64,000 nucleotides of DNA from an uncultured Draconibacterium sp. Its GTDB lineage: Bacteria; Bacteroidota; Bacteroidia; Bacteroidales; Prolixibacteraceae. Each line of letters starts with the position of its first letter. Positions within the stretch are counted from its first letter, which is position 1. The stretch covers positions 62,001 to 126,000 of the forward strand of contig CANLMQ010000002.1 of assembly GCA_947492175.1 (NCBI GenBank), given 5' to 3'. This document shows positions 33,072-42,696 of the stretch, piece after piece. The notes beneath the pieces were generated by a model, which was not told the origin of the DNA, did not search any database, and saw nothing but the letters and a program-made list of their open reading frames with translations. The position numbers and the translations under genes were made by a program.

Positions 33072-33810
33072 GGAAAGAACATATCGAACACAATTTAATA
33101 CCGATCGGTTTTCAGGTTTTATAGTAAAACACCTTGAAACGGATTTATGGATTGGCGTAGATCCTGCTTCGTTTAACGAAAGAATGAAGGAAGTGGCTCT
33201 ACAAAAAATAGAAAGTTTAAGAACGACCTTTGATAACTACATTAAAACAGAGCCATTTTTTAAGAAAAGTCTGAAACCATTCCAGCCCTCGGAAACAGCT
33301 CCGAACGAAGCAGTTGAAATGGCCGCTGCTGCCGAAAAAACAGGTATTGGTCCCATGTCGGCAGTTGCCGGATTGTTTGCCCGCGAAATTGGAGAGGAAA
33401 TTATTCAGAACTTTTCGGTTGAGGAATTGGTTATAGAAAACGGTGGCGATATTTTCGTCCTGTTAAAAGATAAATTAATATTATCAGTTTTTGCAGGAGA
33501 GTCAATTCTTTCGGAACGAATAGGATTGGTAATTCCAGCCGAAAATAAAAAACTTGGGATTTGTACTTCTGCAGGCACGGTAGGCCCTTCAATAAGTTAC
33601 GGCAAAGCAGATGCAGTTGTAGTTGTTTGTGAAGATATTTTATTAGCCGATGCTTTTGCCACTGCGTTCGGCAATAAAGTAAAGTCGCCCGAACATGTTG
33701 AGAAAGTGATTAAACAAGCGGAAAAATTCCCAGAAATTCAATCGTTGTTAATTATTTGCGAAGACAAGGTTGGCATTAAGGGAGAAAATGAAATACGAAT
33801 TTTGAAATAA
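33058..33810 (+). CDS. UPF0280 family protein (COG2122)
   Basis: 250 residues starting 14 bases inside the previous gene. Family segments are YRTQFNTDRFSGFIVKHLETDLWIG, GPMSAVAGLFAREIGEEI, VIENGGDIFVLL and LGICTSAGTVGPSISYGKADAVVVV. The fold is related to ApbE flavin transferases. In methanogens COG2122 genes sit with the DUF39/NIL pair and have been tied to homocysteine formation and sulfur handling. The three overlapping genes here form the same set, so a shared pathway is likely; the exact reaction of this member is not certain. Confidence 0.88.
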   Translation: MNLFEERTYRTQFNTDRFSGFIVKHLETDLWIGVDPASFNERMKEVALQKIESLRTTFDNYIKTEPFFKKSLKPFQPSETAPNEAVEMAAAAEKTGIGPMSAVAGLFAREIGEEIIQNFSVEELVIENGGDIFVLLKDKLILSVFAGESILSERIGLVIPAENKKLGICTSAGTVGPSISYGKADAVVVVCEDILLADAFATAFGNKVKSPEHVEKVIKQAEKFPEIQSLLIICEDKVGIKGENEIRILK

Positions 33811-33886
33811 ATCTTTGCGGCGTTTTACTGTTTCCTTTTTAACCACAGAAAACGCGTTCTAACACAAAGTATAGCAAGAAAACAAA

Positions 33887-36800
33887 ATGAATAAAAAAGA
33901 CATAAAACAGGAACTTAAAACCCGTGTTCTGGTAATGGACGGGGCAATGGGTTCATTAATTCAGGAATACAAATTAACCGAGGCAGATTATCACGGTGAA
34001 CGTTTAAAAGACCATCCCAACGACCAAAAGGGGAACAACGATATTCTATCAATTACACATCCTGATATAATCAGGGAAATCCATTCAAAATACCTTGAAG
34101 CAGGTGCCGATATTCTGCTAACCAATACCTTTAATGCAACACGTATTTCGCAAGCCGATTACGGCACAGAGGACCTGGTTCATGAGATGAACCAAAAATC
34201 AGCTGAAATTGCACGAAAAGCAGCAGATGAATTTACCGCAAAAAGTCCTGACAAGCCTCGTTTTGTTGCAGGTTCGTTGGGACCCACAAACAAAACTCTT
34301 TCGCTCTCGCCCGATGTAAACGATCCGGGTTATCGCGCAGTTAGCTTCGATGAAGTAAAAGCTGCTTACCGCGAACAGGTAGAAGGTCTTTTGGATGGCG
34401 GTGTAGACCTGCTAATTATAGAAACAATTTTTGATACACTTAACGGGAAAGCTGCATTATTTGCCATCGAAGAGGCAATGGAAGCCCGTGGAGTAAAAAT
34501 CCCACTAATGGTTTCCGGAACTATTACGGATGCCAGTGGACGCACTCTTTCCGGTCAAACACTGGAAGCTTTTCTGACATCTGTTTCACATATCGAATTA
34601 TTGAGTATCGGGTTAAACTGCTCGCTGGGTGCAACCGACCTGCGCCCCTATGTAAAAGAGCTTTCAAAAAAGGCTCCTTTTCATATCAGTGCTCATCCCA
34701 ACGCCGGACTACCCAACCAGTTTGGAGAATATGATGAAACGCCAGAAATAATGGCCGTGCATATTAAAGATTACCTCGACAATAACTTTGTAAATATTAT
34801 TGGAGGATGTTGCGGAACAACGCCGGCTCATATACATGCTTTTGCCGATATTGCTGCAAAGGCAAAACCACACGCTTTAAACCATGCCGATTCAAATACA
34901 CGATTTAGCGGATTAGAACCTGTAACGCTTACCGAAAGAACCAATTTTGTTAATATTGGCGAACGTTGCAATGTTGCCGGTTCCAGAAAGTTTGCCCGCC
35001 TTATTCGTGAAGAGAAATACGAGGAAGCTCTCTCCATTGCCCGTACGCAGGTAGAGGATGGTGCTCAGGTTATTGATGTAAACGTTGACGATGCCATGTT
35101 GGATGCAGAAAAAGAAATGGTAACATTTCTGAACCTGATTATGGCCGAGCCCGACATTGCCAAACTTCCCATCATGATTGATTCATCGAAATGGAAAGTA
35201 ATTGAAAAAGGATTAAAATGTTTACAGGGGAAAGCCATTGTAAATTCAATTAGTTTAAAAGAAGGCGAAGAAGTTTTTATAGAGCAGGCGAAAACCATAA
35301 AACGTTACGGCGCAGCACTTATCGTAATGGCTTTTGATGAAGTTGGGCAAGCCGACAACCTGGAACGCCGGATAGAAATTTGTAGCCGTGCCTATAAAAT
35401 TCTTACTGAAAAAGTAAACTTCCCTCCTCAAGATATTATTTTCGACACCAATGTTCTAACCATCGGTACAGGACTTGAAGAACACAATAATTATGCACTC
35501 GATTTTATTGAATCTGTACGTTGGATAAAAGAGAATTTACCACATACCAAAACCAGCGGAGGAATCAGCAATGTTTCTTTCTCATTTCGGGGCAACAACG
35601 TGGTTCGCGAAGCCATTCACTCTGTATTCCTGTTGCATGCAATAAAAGCCGGTTTAGATATGGGAATTGTAAATCCGGGCATGTTGCAGATTTACGATGA
35701 AATACCTAAAGATTTGCTTGAAAAAGTTGAGGATTTGGTGCTAAACCGTCGACCTGACGCTACAGAAAGATTGCTTGAATTTGCCGAAAACATTAAGTCG
35801 GAAGACAAAAAAGAAGAGCGAAAAGATGGATGGCGGGAGTTGCCGCTGGAAGAAAGAATTGCTCACTCGCTGGTAAAAGGATTTCCGGAATATGTTGAGG
35901 AAGACATGGCCGAAGCACTAAAAAAGTATTCGCCTGCTTTAAACATTATTGAAGGGCCCCTAATGGACGGAATGAACATTGTTGGCGATCTTTTCGGCTC
36001 TGGAAAAATGTTCTTACCACAAGTAATCAAGTCGGCACGTGTAATGAAAAAAGCGGTGGCTATTTTGCTTCCTTATATTGAGGCCGAAAAAGCCAGCTTA
36101 AAAGTTTCGGTAGCGCAAAAAAAGGTACTAATGGCTACCGTAAAAGGCGATGTACACGATATTGGCAAAAACATTGTGGGTGTGGTCCTGGCTTGTAACA
36201 ACTACGAAATTATTGACCTTGGAGTAATGGTACCAACTGAAAAAATTCTGGATGAGGCCGTCAAAAACAATGTCGATGTAATCGGATTAAGCGGACTAAT
36301 CACTCCTTCTCTGGAAATTATGGTAGATATTGCAAAAGAAATGGAACGCCGCAATCTGGACATTCCGGTTTTAATTGGAGGAGCAACCACTTCGAAGATT
36401 CATACAGCAGTTAAAATCGAACCGGAATATTCAAATCCCGTTATTCATGTAAAAGATGCATCGCTGGCTGTAAATGTTGTTTCTAACCTTATTGCCAAAA
36501 ACCAAAAGTACCTCGAAACCGTAAAAGCAGATTACGCTCAGATCAGGGATTTCCAGGGCAAACGAAAAACCAGGGAGTACCTTACGCTCGAAGATGCACG
36601 TAAAAACAAATACAAAATCGACTGGAACAATACAACAATTTATAAACCAAATTTTATTGGTGTTAAACACCTTATTGATTTCCCGCTTGAAGAACTTCGG
36701 AATTACATCGACTGGACATTCTTCTTTATTACCTGGGGCTTAAAAGGACATTATCCGCAAATTCTGGCCGACGAGAAACAAGGCGAAGAAGCCAAAAAAC

Positions 36801-37552
36801 TGTATGCCGAAGCCAACCAATTTCTGGATGAAATAATTGAAAAGAAAATGCTCCAGGCAAATGGTTCTTTAGGAATCTGGCCGGCAAACTCAGAAGGCGA
36901 CGATATTGTTTTATATGAAGATGAAACGCGCAAAAAAGAATTGGGTCGTTTTTATCATATTCGTCAGCAGGAAAAGAAAAAAGAAGGCGTTGCCAATTTC
37001 TGTTTATCCGATTTTGTTGCGCCCAAAGAATCCGGCAAGATGGATTATTGCGGGGGATTTGCAACTACCGCGGGAATTGGAATTGAAAAGTGGACCAAAC
37101 AATTCCGCGATGAAAATAACGATTATAAGGCCATTATGATTGAGTCGCTTGCCGATCGGTTAAGCGAAGCTTTTGCCGAATTGCTTCACCTCGAAGTACG
37201 TAAAAATTACTGGGGTTATGTTCCCGATGAAAATCTTTCGTTAGACGAAATCCTGAAAATAAAATACCAGGGAATTCGTCCGGCACTAGGCTACCCGGCC
37301 TGTCCGGAACACTCAGAGAAAGAAAGCCTATTTAAACTGTTAAATGCAGAAGAAATTGGAATTACATTGACAGAACACTATGCTATGTATCCAAATGCTT
37401 CTGTTTCGGGACAGTTTTTTGTACATCCGGAATCACGCTATTTCAGCCTCGAGAAAATCAGCAAAGACCAGGTGGAAGATTATGCAAAGCGTAAAGGGGC
37501 AACTGTTGATTTTGTTGAGAAATTTTTACCAACCAATTTAAATTACAAATAA
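33887..37552 (+). CDS. metH: Cobalamin-dependent methionine synthase
   Basis: 1221 residues with all four MetH modules. The homocysteine/Zn domain (1 to about 325) has Cys245 in GLNCSLGA and Cys308-Cys309 in GGCCG. The pterin domain (about 350-620) includes NIGERCNVAGSRKFARL. The B12 module (about 650-885) has the cobalt-ligand motif DVHDIGKN, His757. The C-terminal reactivation domain (about 895-1221) has RPALGYPACPEHSEK, which binds S-adenosylmethionine. It transfers a methyl group from 5-methyl-tetrahydrofolate to homocysteine. It lies 76 bases after the UPF0280 gene with no promoter between, so it is probably in the riboswitch-controlled operon. Confidence 0.96.
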   Translation: MNKKDIKQELKTRVLVMDGAMGSLIQEYKLTEADYHGERLKDHPNDQKGNNDILSITHPDIIREIHSKYLEAGADILLTNTFNATRISQADYGTEDLVHEMNQKSAEIARKAADEFTAKSPDKPRFVAGSLGPTNKTLSLSPDVNDPGYRAVSFDEVKAAYREQVEGLLDGGVDLLIIETIFDTLNGKAALFAIEEAMEARGVKIPLMVSGTITDASGRTLSGQTLEAFLTSVSHIELLSIGLNCSLGATDLRPYVKELSKKAPFHISAHPNAGLPNQFGEYDETPEIMAVHIKDYLDNNFVNIIGGCCGTTPAHIHAFADIAAKAKPHALNHADSNTRFSGLEPVTLTERTNFVNIGERCNVAGSRKFARLIREEKYEEALSIARTQVEDGAQVIDVNVDDAMLDAEKEMVTFLNLIMAEPDIAKLPIMIDSSKWKVIEKGLKCLQGKAIVNSISLKEGEEVFIEQAKTIKRYGAALIVMAFDEVGQADNLERRIEICSRAYKILTEKVNFPPQDIIFDTNVLTIGTGLEEHNNYALDFIESVRWIKENLPHTKTSGGISNVSFSFRGNNVVREAIHSVFLLHAIKAGLDMGIVNPGMLQIYDEIPKDLLEKVEDLVLNRRPDATERLLEFAENIKSEDKKEERKDGWRELPLEERIAHSLVKGFPEYVEEDMAEALKKYSPALNIIEGPLMDGMNIVGDLFGSGKMFLPQVIKSARVMKKAVAILLPYIEAEKASLKVSVAQKKVLMATVKGDVHDIGKNIVGVVLACNNYEIIDLGVMVPTEKILDEAVKNNVDVIGLSGLITPSLEIMVDIAKEMERRNLDIPVLIGGATTSKIHTAVKIEPEYSNPVIHVKDASLAVNVVSNLIAKNQKYLETVKADYAQIRDFQGKRKTREYLTLEDARKNKYKIDWNNTTIYKPNFIGVKHLIDFPLEELRNYIDWTFFFITWGLKGHYPQILADEKQGEEAKKLYAEANQFLDEIIEKKMLQANGSLGIWPANSEGDDIVLYEDETRKKELGRFYHIRQQEKKKEGVANFCLSDFVAPKESGKMDYCGGFATTAGIGIEKWTKQFRDENNDYKAIMIESLADRLSEAFAELLHLEVRKNYWGYVPDENLSLDEILKIKYQGIRPALGYPACPEHSEKESLFKLLNAEEIGITLTEHYAMYPNASVSGQFFVHPESRYFSLEKISKDQVEDYAKRKGATVDFVEKFLPTNLNYK

Positions 37553-37676
37553 GAAAGAGTTAGAAAATCACAGTTTAATTTTCCTTAGAACCATTCAGAT
37601 TTCCGGTTTCCTGTTAAAAAACCAAACATTTATCAGGTTATTTATATGCCGTTAAGATGTTTGGATATGATTTTAT

Positions 37677-37684
37677 TAAATTTG
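37677..37684 (+). promoter_or_regulatory. Possible internal -7 box before metF
   Basis: TAAATTTG fits TAnnTTTG, 20 bases before the metF start. No TTTG at the right -33 distance. Confidence 0.35.
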
Positions 37685-37703
37685 TAATTATTAAAAACAG
37701 ACA

Positions 37704-38657
37704 ATGAAAGTTATTGATACTATAAATAAGGCCAAAAGCACGGTATTCTCGTTTGAGCTTTTGCCTCCTCTTAAAGGAAACGATGTTACGCGCTTGTACA
37801 ATACCATTGAGAGCTTAACTGAGTTTGATCCCAAATATATTAATATTACAACTCATCGCGACGAACTTGAGTTCAAGGAGCTTCCCGATGGGTCTATTGT
37901 AAAAAGAACTGTTCGAAAACGTCCGGGAACGGTTGCCATTGCAGCAGCAATTCAGCACAAATACGGTATTCCTGTAGTTCCGCATATTCTTTGTGGAGGC
38001 TTCACAAAAAGTGAAACCGAACATGTTTTAATCGATTTAAACTTTCTGGGAATTGATAATGTTTTGGCGCTTCGTGGCGACGGCTTAAAAAGTCAGCATG
38101 TATTTACCCCAACCGAAAACGGACATAGCAATGCCAACGAACTGGTGAGGCAAATTAAAAATCTGGGAAAAGGGAAATATCTTGAAGAAGATTTAAAGAA
38201 CAACACTCCTCTTGATTTTTGTATTGGAGTTGCCGGTTATCCGGAAAAACATTTTGAGGCTCCAAACATGGAACAAGATATGACTTATCTAAAACAAAAG
38301 GTAGATGAAGGAGCTGATTATATTGTAACCCAAATGTTTTTCGACAACCAGGTTTATTACGATTTTGTGGACAAATGCCGTGCAAATGGTATAACGATCC
38401 CAATTATTCCGGGCATAAAACCCATAAACCTGAAAAACCAGTTAACAGTACTACCTAAAATATTTAGTATTGATTTACCACAGGAACTGGCATCGGAACT
38501 GGCAAAATGCAAAAATAATGCAGATGCACGCAAAGTTGGTACCGAGTGGGCTATTTATCAATCGAAAGATCTGGTTGCCAACAATGCACCATCACTACAC
38601 ATTTATACTTACGGGATTTCAGATAATGTAAAAGAAATAGTAAAAGCTGCATTTTAA
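37704..38657 (+). CDS. metF: Methylenetetrahydrofolate reductase
   Basis: 317 residues of the FAD-dependent MetF barrel. FSFELLPPLKGNDVTRLY carries the catalytic Glu region, and NITTHRDELEF, PHILCGGFTKSETEHVLIDLNFLGIDNVLALRGDG and GADYIVTQMFFDNQVYYDFVDKCRANGI follow in family order. It makes the 5-methyl-tetrahydrofolate used by MetH. It follows metH by 151 bases and ends at a large palindromic terminator. It may be expressed both from the SAM-riboswitch operon and from the weak internal -7 box. Confidence 0.94.
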   Translation: MKVIDTINKAKSTVFSFELLPPLKGNDVTRLYNTIESLTEFDPKYINITTHRDELEFKELPDGSIVKRTVRKRPGTVAIAAAIQHKYGIPVVPHILCGGFTKSETEHVLIDLNFLGIDNVLALRGDGLKSQHVFTPTENGHSNANELVRQIKNLGKGKYLEEDLKNNTPLDFCIGVAGYPEKHFEAPNMEQDMTYLKQKVDEGADYIVTQMFFDNQVYYDFVDKCRANGITIPIIPGIKPINLKNQLTVLPKIFSIDLPQELASELAKCKNNADARKVGTEWAIYQSKDLVANNAPSLHIYTYGISDNVKEIVKAAF

Positions 38658-38680
38658 AAAACTACAGCAAACAGTTTATA

Positions 38681-38725
38681 CAACAAACGCTGAATAGTTA
38701 ACTATTCAGCGTTTGTTGTTTTATT
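38681..38725. terminator. Bidirectional terminator: 38-bp perfect palindrome
   Basis: Bases 38681-38699 are the exact reverse complement of 38700-38718, centred on GTTAAC, followed by TTTTATT. It lies between the convergent metF and DUF4837 genes and can serve both strands. Confidence 0.8.
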
Positions 38726-38758
38726 CGGGAAACGTGAAACACGTAATAAATAAGTTTT

Positions 38759-39808
38759 CTAACCTTCAACCTGAATATCAATATCGGCCTGCTTATTCAA
38801 CTTGTCGTTATCTTCCTGATTATTCAGTTTTAGCGAATAAATCATAGCTTCTACCTGACGTAGATAATTTCGCTTGTTTTTACTAGGTGCATAAACATAG
38901 GCATAAGCAGCAATAACCCTCTGATTAGCCACATCCAGTTCCGACAAGGCAATGTACGGCCCTCCCATAAAATCATTCTCTACTTTCCATAAACCACGCA
39001 TTTCAGACGCATAATTCCCGTTATGTTTAAGCACATTGAAAGTCTGTTCAAACTGCTTTTCAGTTGTCATATAACTACCATCCAAAGGCCCCGGAACATG
39101 CGCTTTTAAAAGGCTGTCGCGAATGGGCAACTGGTAATTAACCGTAAATGCACTATCGGAAACATAGGGGTAGGTATACACAATAATGCCTTGCGATATT
39201 TCAGGTGTTTCATATTTAAACCATAAAAAATCTTTTTTCTGACTGGCAATAACAAACCCGGGAGGAACTTTCATTGTTACATTAAAATCCCGATCCAGTA
39301 CGTTATAAACCCCTTTTTCGTAGATTTTTTTATAGTTCATCGTTATTCGCTCTTTTTCTGCCAATAAGAAATACGAAAGGATTTTCTCTCTGTTTTCGTT
39401 AAAGATCTCTGTAAACTGTGAACTATTTTTAGCCTTTATTTTAATAGTTGCCTGCGGATACGCCCAAACATCGTCGGTAAATGAAATACCCGGCTTCGCA
39501 ACATCAGCCGAAATATTTGTATGAATGATATTCCGTGTGCTTTTAAAAATATCTTTAAATGCAGCATGAGGAATGTCGATTACATCAAAAAGCGGTTCGT
39601 CCTGAGGAAGTGCCACATGCGATTGTGCCAGGGTTTCGCGAATTACTTTTCCGGGACCTCCATCCCACGAATCTTTTGAGATTACAACAACCAACTCACC
39701 GGCTTTCCCGGTAATATTTTTATGCATTACTGTTGAATCGCTACCACACGAAAACAACAACGATGTTGCCAATACAACAAGAAACAAGTTGTTAAATTTG
39801 ATTTTCAT
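38759..39808 (-). CDS. DUF4837 family lipoprotein
   Basis: 349 residues with lipoprotein signal LFLVVLATSLLFSCGSD (Cys about residue 21). The family is recognised from KAGELVVVISKDSWDGGPGKVIRETL, PHAAFKDIFKSTRNIIHTNI, and ALSELDVANQRVIAAYAYVYAPSKNKRNYLRQVEAMIYSL. DUF4837 is confined to Bacteroidota and has no known function. It lies downstream of the RseP/TatA operon behind its own terminator and is transcribed separately. Confidence 0.85.
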   Translation of the reverse strand: MKIKFNNLFLVVLATSLLFSCGSDSTVMHKNITGKAGELVVVISKDSWDGGPGKVIRETLAQSHVALPQDEPLFDVIDIPHAAFKDIFKSTRNIIHTNISADVAKPGISFTDDVWAYPQATIKIKAKNSSQFTEIFNENREKILSYFLLAEKERITMNYKKIYEKGVYNVLDRDFNVTMKVPPGFVIASQKKDFLWFKYETPEISQGIIVYTYPYVSDSAFTVNYQLPIRDSLLKAHVPGPLDGSYMTTEKQFEQTFNVLKHNGNYASEMRGLWKVENDFMGGPYIALSELDVANQRVIAAYAYVYAPSKNKRNYLRQVEAMIYSLKLNNQEDNDKLNKQADIDIQVEG

Positions 39809-39884
39809 TTTAATTAGCTTTATGGAATTTTATTATCCTCTTACAAAAACCTTACCAGTTAAATATCAACCTAAACAGGCACAT

Positions 39885-39917
39885 CAAAAAAATCCCGTTC
39901 TGGGCTGAACGGGATTT
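39885..39917 (-). terminator. Terminator of the M23-dxr-rseP-tatA operon
   Basis: AAATCCCGTTC (39890-39900) pairs with GAACGGGATTT (39907-39917). The A run at 39885-39890 gives six U residues on the minus strand, 22 bases after tatA. Confidence 0.88.
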
Positions 39918-39939
39918 ATAATATCAAAATCGATATTAC

Positions 39940-40140
39940 CTATTTCTCAATTTTTTCGGATTCAGATTTGGTACCTTCGCCATCTTCTTCTTTTGTGGCA
40001 TTTTTAAATTCCTTCATTCCTTTTCCCAGTCCCTTCATTAATTCCGGAATTTTACGTCCACCAAAAAGAAGTAAAACAATAATTAAGATTATTATTATTT
40101 CCTGAGGTCCAACAAATCCTGCTATTACAAATAAATTCAT
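39940..40140 (-). CDS. tatA: Twin-arginine translocase subunit TatA/E
   Basis: 66 residues with the TatA architecture: a short periplasmic start, one transmembrane helix (QEIIIILIIVLLLFGGRKIPELM, including the FGG hinge), an amphipathic helix (KGLGKGMKEFKNATKEE) and an acidic tail. It forms the pore-lining component of the Tat export system. TatC is not in this window; a Tat substrate is (the Gfo/Idh/MocA protein near 9.8 kb). It follows rseP by 44 bases and ends the operon. Confidence 0.93.
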   Translation of the reverse strand: MNLFVIAGFVGPQEIIIILIIVLLLFGGRKIPELMKGLGKGMKEFKNATKEEDGEGTKSESEKIEK

Positions 40141-40184
40141 TTCAATACGTTAATTGGTTCAACAACAAAAATAGAATTTTTTTA

Positions 40185-41522
40185 TTAAAAAGTTCCGTTT
40201 ATCATTTTTATAATATCGTTGGCATTGGCATAAAGTACCAAGCCTAAAAGTAAAATCATCCCTGTAATCTGGGCATATTCCAAAAATTTCTCTCCCGGTT
40301 TCCGGCCGGTAATAATCTCACCAAACAAGAACATTACATGTCCGCCATCCAGTGCTGGAATAGGCAACAGATTCATAATGGCAAGGATGATCGAGATAAA
40401 TGCAGTCATATTCCAAAAATGCTCCCAATCCCAGGTTGGAGCGAAAATATTACCGATTGTGGCGAATCCGCCCAATGACTCGTATCCTTTTGTTTCTTTA
40501 TTAAAGATCAGTTTAAACTGCTTTAAATAGTTTTTGGTAGTTTGAACACCTCGTTTTATTCCGGCCGGTATCGACTCTGCAAACCCGTATTTGATTGTTT
40601 TATATTCGAATACATCTGGATTATTAAAAGCCGGATTAAAGCCTAATTTCCCCTCTTCATTAACAGTTACAGTCTTTGACATTTTTTGTCCATCGCGTGT
40701 AAACTCTACTTCAATCTCGGAGCCTGCTTTCGAATTTAAGTATTTTGAAAACTCATCATAAAACTCAAACGAATTCCCATCAATGGTTCCTAAAACATCG
40801 CCAACCAAAAGACCCGCTTTTGCCGCCGGAAAATCTTTCGCCAGTTTGCCAATATTAATATCATAAGGAATCCGCTCGTCCCAGATACCTTTACTTTTTA
40901 AAAGAAGCGCTAAATCTTCACCCGATATTTCCACATCAGTTTTTTGTCCGTTACGTTCTACCTGAACCGTTTTGGCTCCATCTAAAACTATGGTTGGAAC
41001 AACTTTGTGAAATTCTTCGACATATTTATTATCGACAGATAAAATTTTATCGCCGGTTTTAAATCCAATTTGTTCGCCCTGCTCGTTAACAACAATACCA
41101 TACTTTACATTTTGGGTTGGCAAATATTGCTCGCCCCAGGCATATAAAACACCAATGTAAATTACCATGGCAAAAATAAAGTTCATTAAAACTCCACCAA
41201 CCATAATAAGTAGACGTTGCCACGCCGGTTTTGCCCTGAATTCGTAGGGTTGTGGTGGAAGTTTCATGGCTTCCTTGTCCATCGACTCATCGATCATTCC
41301 CGAAATTTTAACATAGCCACCCAATGGCAACCAGCCAATTCCATATTCGGTATCGCCTTTTTTTGTTTTGAAAAGTGAAAACCAGGGATCGAAAAAGAGA
41401 TAAAATTTTTCAACGCGGGTTTTAAATAATCGGGCAAACATAAAGTGCCCTGCCTCATGCAACACAACCAAAATTGATAAACTTAAAAGTAATTGTGCCG
41501 TTTTTATTAATATTGTTTCCAT
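40185..41522 (-). CDS. rseP: RIP metalloprotease RseP (site-2 protease)
   Basis: 445 residues. The zinc site HEAGH is at 22-26 in the first transmembrane helix, and the second motif LLPIPALDGGH lies near the C-terminus with two final helices. Between them is a periplasmic part with PDZ-like segments (TGDKILSVDNKYVEEFHKVV; AAKAGLLVGDVLGTIDGN). It cleaves membrane-anchored anti-sigma factors and signal-peptide remnants. It starts 11 bases after dxr, and with the nearby M23 peptidase and tatA forms an envelope-biogenesis operon. Confidence 0.93.
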   Translation of the reverse strand: METILIKTAQLLLSLSILVVLHEAGHFMFARLFKTRVEKFYLFFDPWFSLFKTKKGDTEYGIGWLPLGGYVKISGMIDESMDKEAMKLPPQPYEFRAKPAWQRLLIMVGGVLMNFIFAMVIYIGVLYAWGEQYLPTQNVKYGIVVNEQGEQIGFKTGDKILSVDNKYVEEFHKVVPTIVLDGAKTVQVERNGQKTDVEISGEDLALLLKSKGIWDERIPYDINIGKLAKDFPAAKAGLLVGDVLGTIDGNSFEFYDEFSKYLNSKAGSEIEVEFTRDGQKMSKTVTVNEEGKLGFNPAFNNPDVFEYKTIKYGFAESIPAGIKRGVQTTKNYLKQFKLIFNKETKGYESLGGFATIGNIFAPTWDWEHFWNMTAFISIILAIMNLLPIPALDGGHVMFLFGEIITGRKPGEKFLEYAQITGMILLLGLVLYANANDIIKMINGTF

Positions 41523-41533
41523 TCAGTTCTTTC

Positions 41534-42694
41534 CTAATTTCTGTTTTCTGCTAACAATTTTGTTACTCTTCTTGTTTCGTTGTTGGTTGCAATTAAATCT
41601 TCCAGATTAGGTTTTTCAATAAAAGCAATCTCACTCATGGCCTCTTCAATTATATCCGACATTTGCAGAAATCCTATTTTTCGGGTTAAAAAAGCCTCAA
41701 CAACAACCTCGTTTGCTGCATTTAATACACACGGCACATTGCCGCCTTTATCCATTGCCTCAAAAGAGAATGCAAGGTTACGAAAAATTTTTGTATTTGG
41801 CTGCTCAAAACTGAGCGATGGATAATCTAAAAAGTTGAAACGCGGGAAGTTATTCTTTATACGCTTCGGAAATCCCATGGCATACTGGATTGGCAATTTC
41901 ATATCAGGCAATCCCATCTGTGCTTTCATCGATCCATCTTCAAACTGCACTATTGAATGGATAATAGACTGAGGATGAACTACTACATCGATTTTTGATG
42001 ATGGTAAACCAAACAACCAATGCGCTTCAATCATCTCAAACCCCTTATTCATTAAGGTTGCCGAGTCGATTGTAATTTTAGCTCCCATGTCCCAGTTGGG
42101 ATGATCCAGTGCATCGTCGACTGTTACATTTTGCAATTCACCCAACGTTCTTCCCCGAAACGGACCGCCGGAACACGTCAGGTAGATTTTTTCGATGGGA
42201 TTCATAAACTCACCTACCAAACACTGAAAAATTGCTGAATGTTCTGAGTCCACAGGTAAAAGTTCAACTTTATTTTCCAGTGCAGCTTTTGTAATAATCT
42301 CGCCGGCAACCACCAGGGTTTCTTTATTGGCCAGCGCTATATTTTTACCTGCTTTTACCGCATTATAGGTAGGTACCAGCCCCGAATATCCAACCATGGC
42401 TGTCAACACCAGGTCAATGGTATCCATTTCCACCACCTGATTTAGTGCGTCGGCTCCGGCATAAACTTTTATATCTTCATCTTGTAACGCTTCAGCTACA
42501 AATGCATATTTTTCTTTGTTGGCAATTACTACCACATTGGGTTGAAATTGCTTTGCCTGCTGAATCAACAAATCAACATTATTGTTCGCAGTTAAAACTT
42601 CCACTTCAAAATCTTCCGGATTTTGGGCAATAACTTCAAGCGATTGCGTACCGATTGAGCCCGTTGATCCAAGAATAGCTATCCTTTTCTTCAT
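41534..42694 (-). CDS. dxr: 1-deoxy-D-xylulose 5-phosphate reductoisomerase
   Basis: 386 residues. The NADPH motif GSTGSIGTQSLEV is at 9-21, ANKETLVVAGE follows, and the metal/substrate segments are LLPVDSEHSAIFQC, TCSGGPFRG, HPNWDMGAKITIDSATLMNKGFE and VVHPQSIIHSIV. It converts DXP to MEP in the non-mevalonate isoprenoid pathway. The stop of the upstream M23 gene is 2 bases away, implying translational coupling; rseP follows 11 bases later. The dxr-rseP order is common in Bacteroidota. Confidence 0.96.
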   Translation of the reverse strand: MKKRIAILGSTGSIGTQSLEVIAQNPEDFEVEVLTANNNVDLLIQQAKQFQPNVVVIANKEKYAFVAEALQDEDIKVYAGADALNQVVEMDTIDLVLTAMVGYSGLVPTYNAVKAGKNIALANKETLVVAGEIITKAALENKVELLPVDSEHSAIFQCLVGEFMNPIEKIYLTCSGGPFRGRTLGELQNVTVDDALDHPNWDMGAKITIDSATLMNKGFEMIEAHWLFGLPSSKIDVVVHPQSIIHSIVQFEDGSMKAQMGLPDMKLPIQYAMGFPKRIKNNFPRFNFLDYPSLSFEQPNTKIFRNLAFSFEAMDKGGNVPCVLNAANEVVVEAFLTRKIGFLQMSDIIEEAMSEIAFIEKPNLEDLIATNNETRRVTKLLAENRN

Positions 42695-42696
42695 TT

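Noticed and set aside
33811..33886. Cobalamin riboswitch in front of metH
   Set aside because: The gap is only 76 bases and shows no B12-box-like sequence; control is more likely from the SAM riboswitch upstream.
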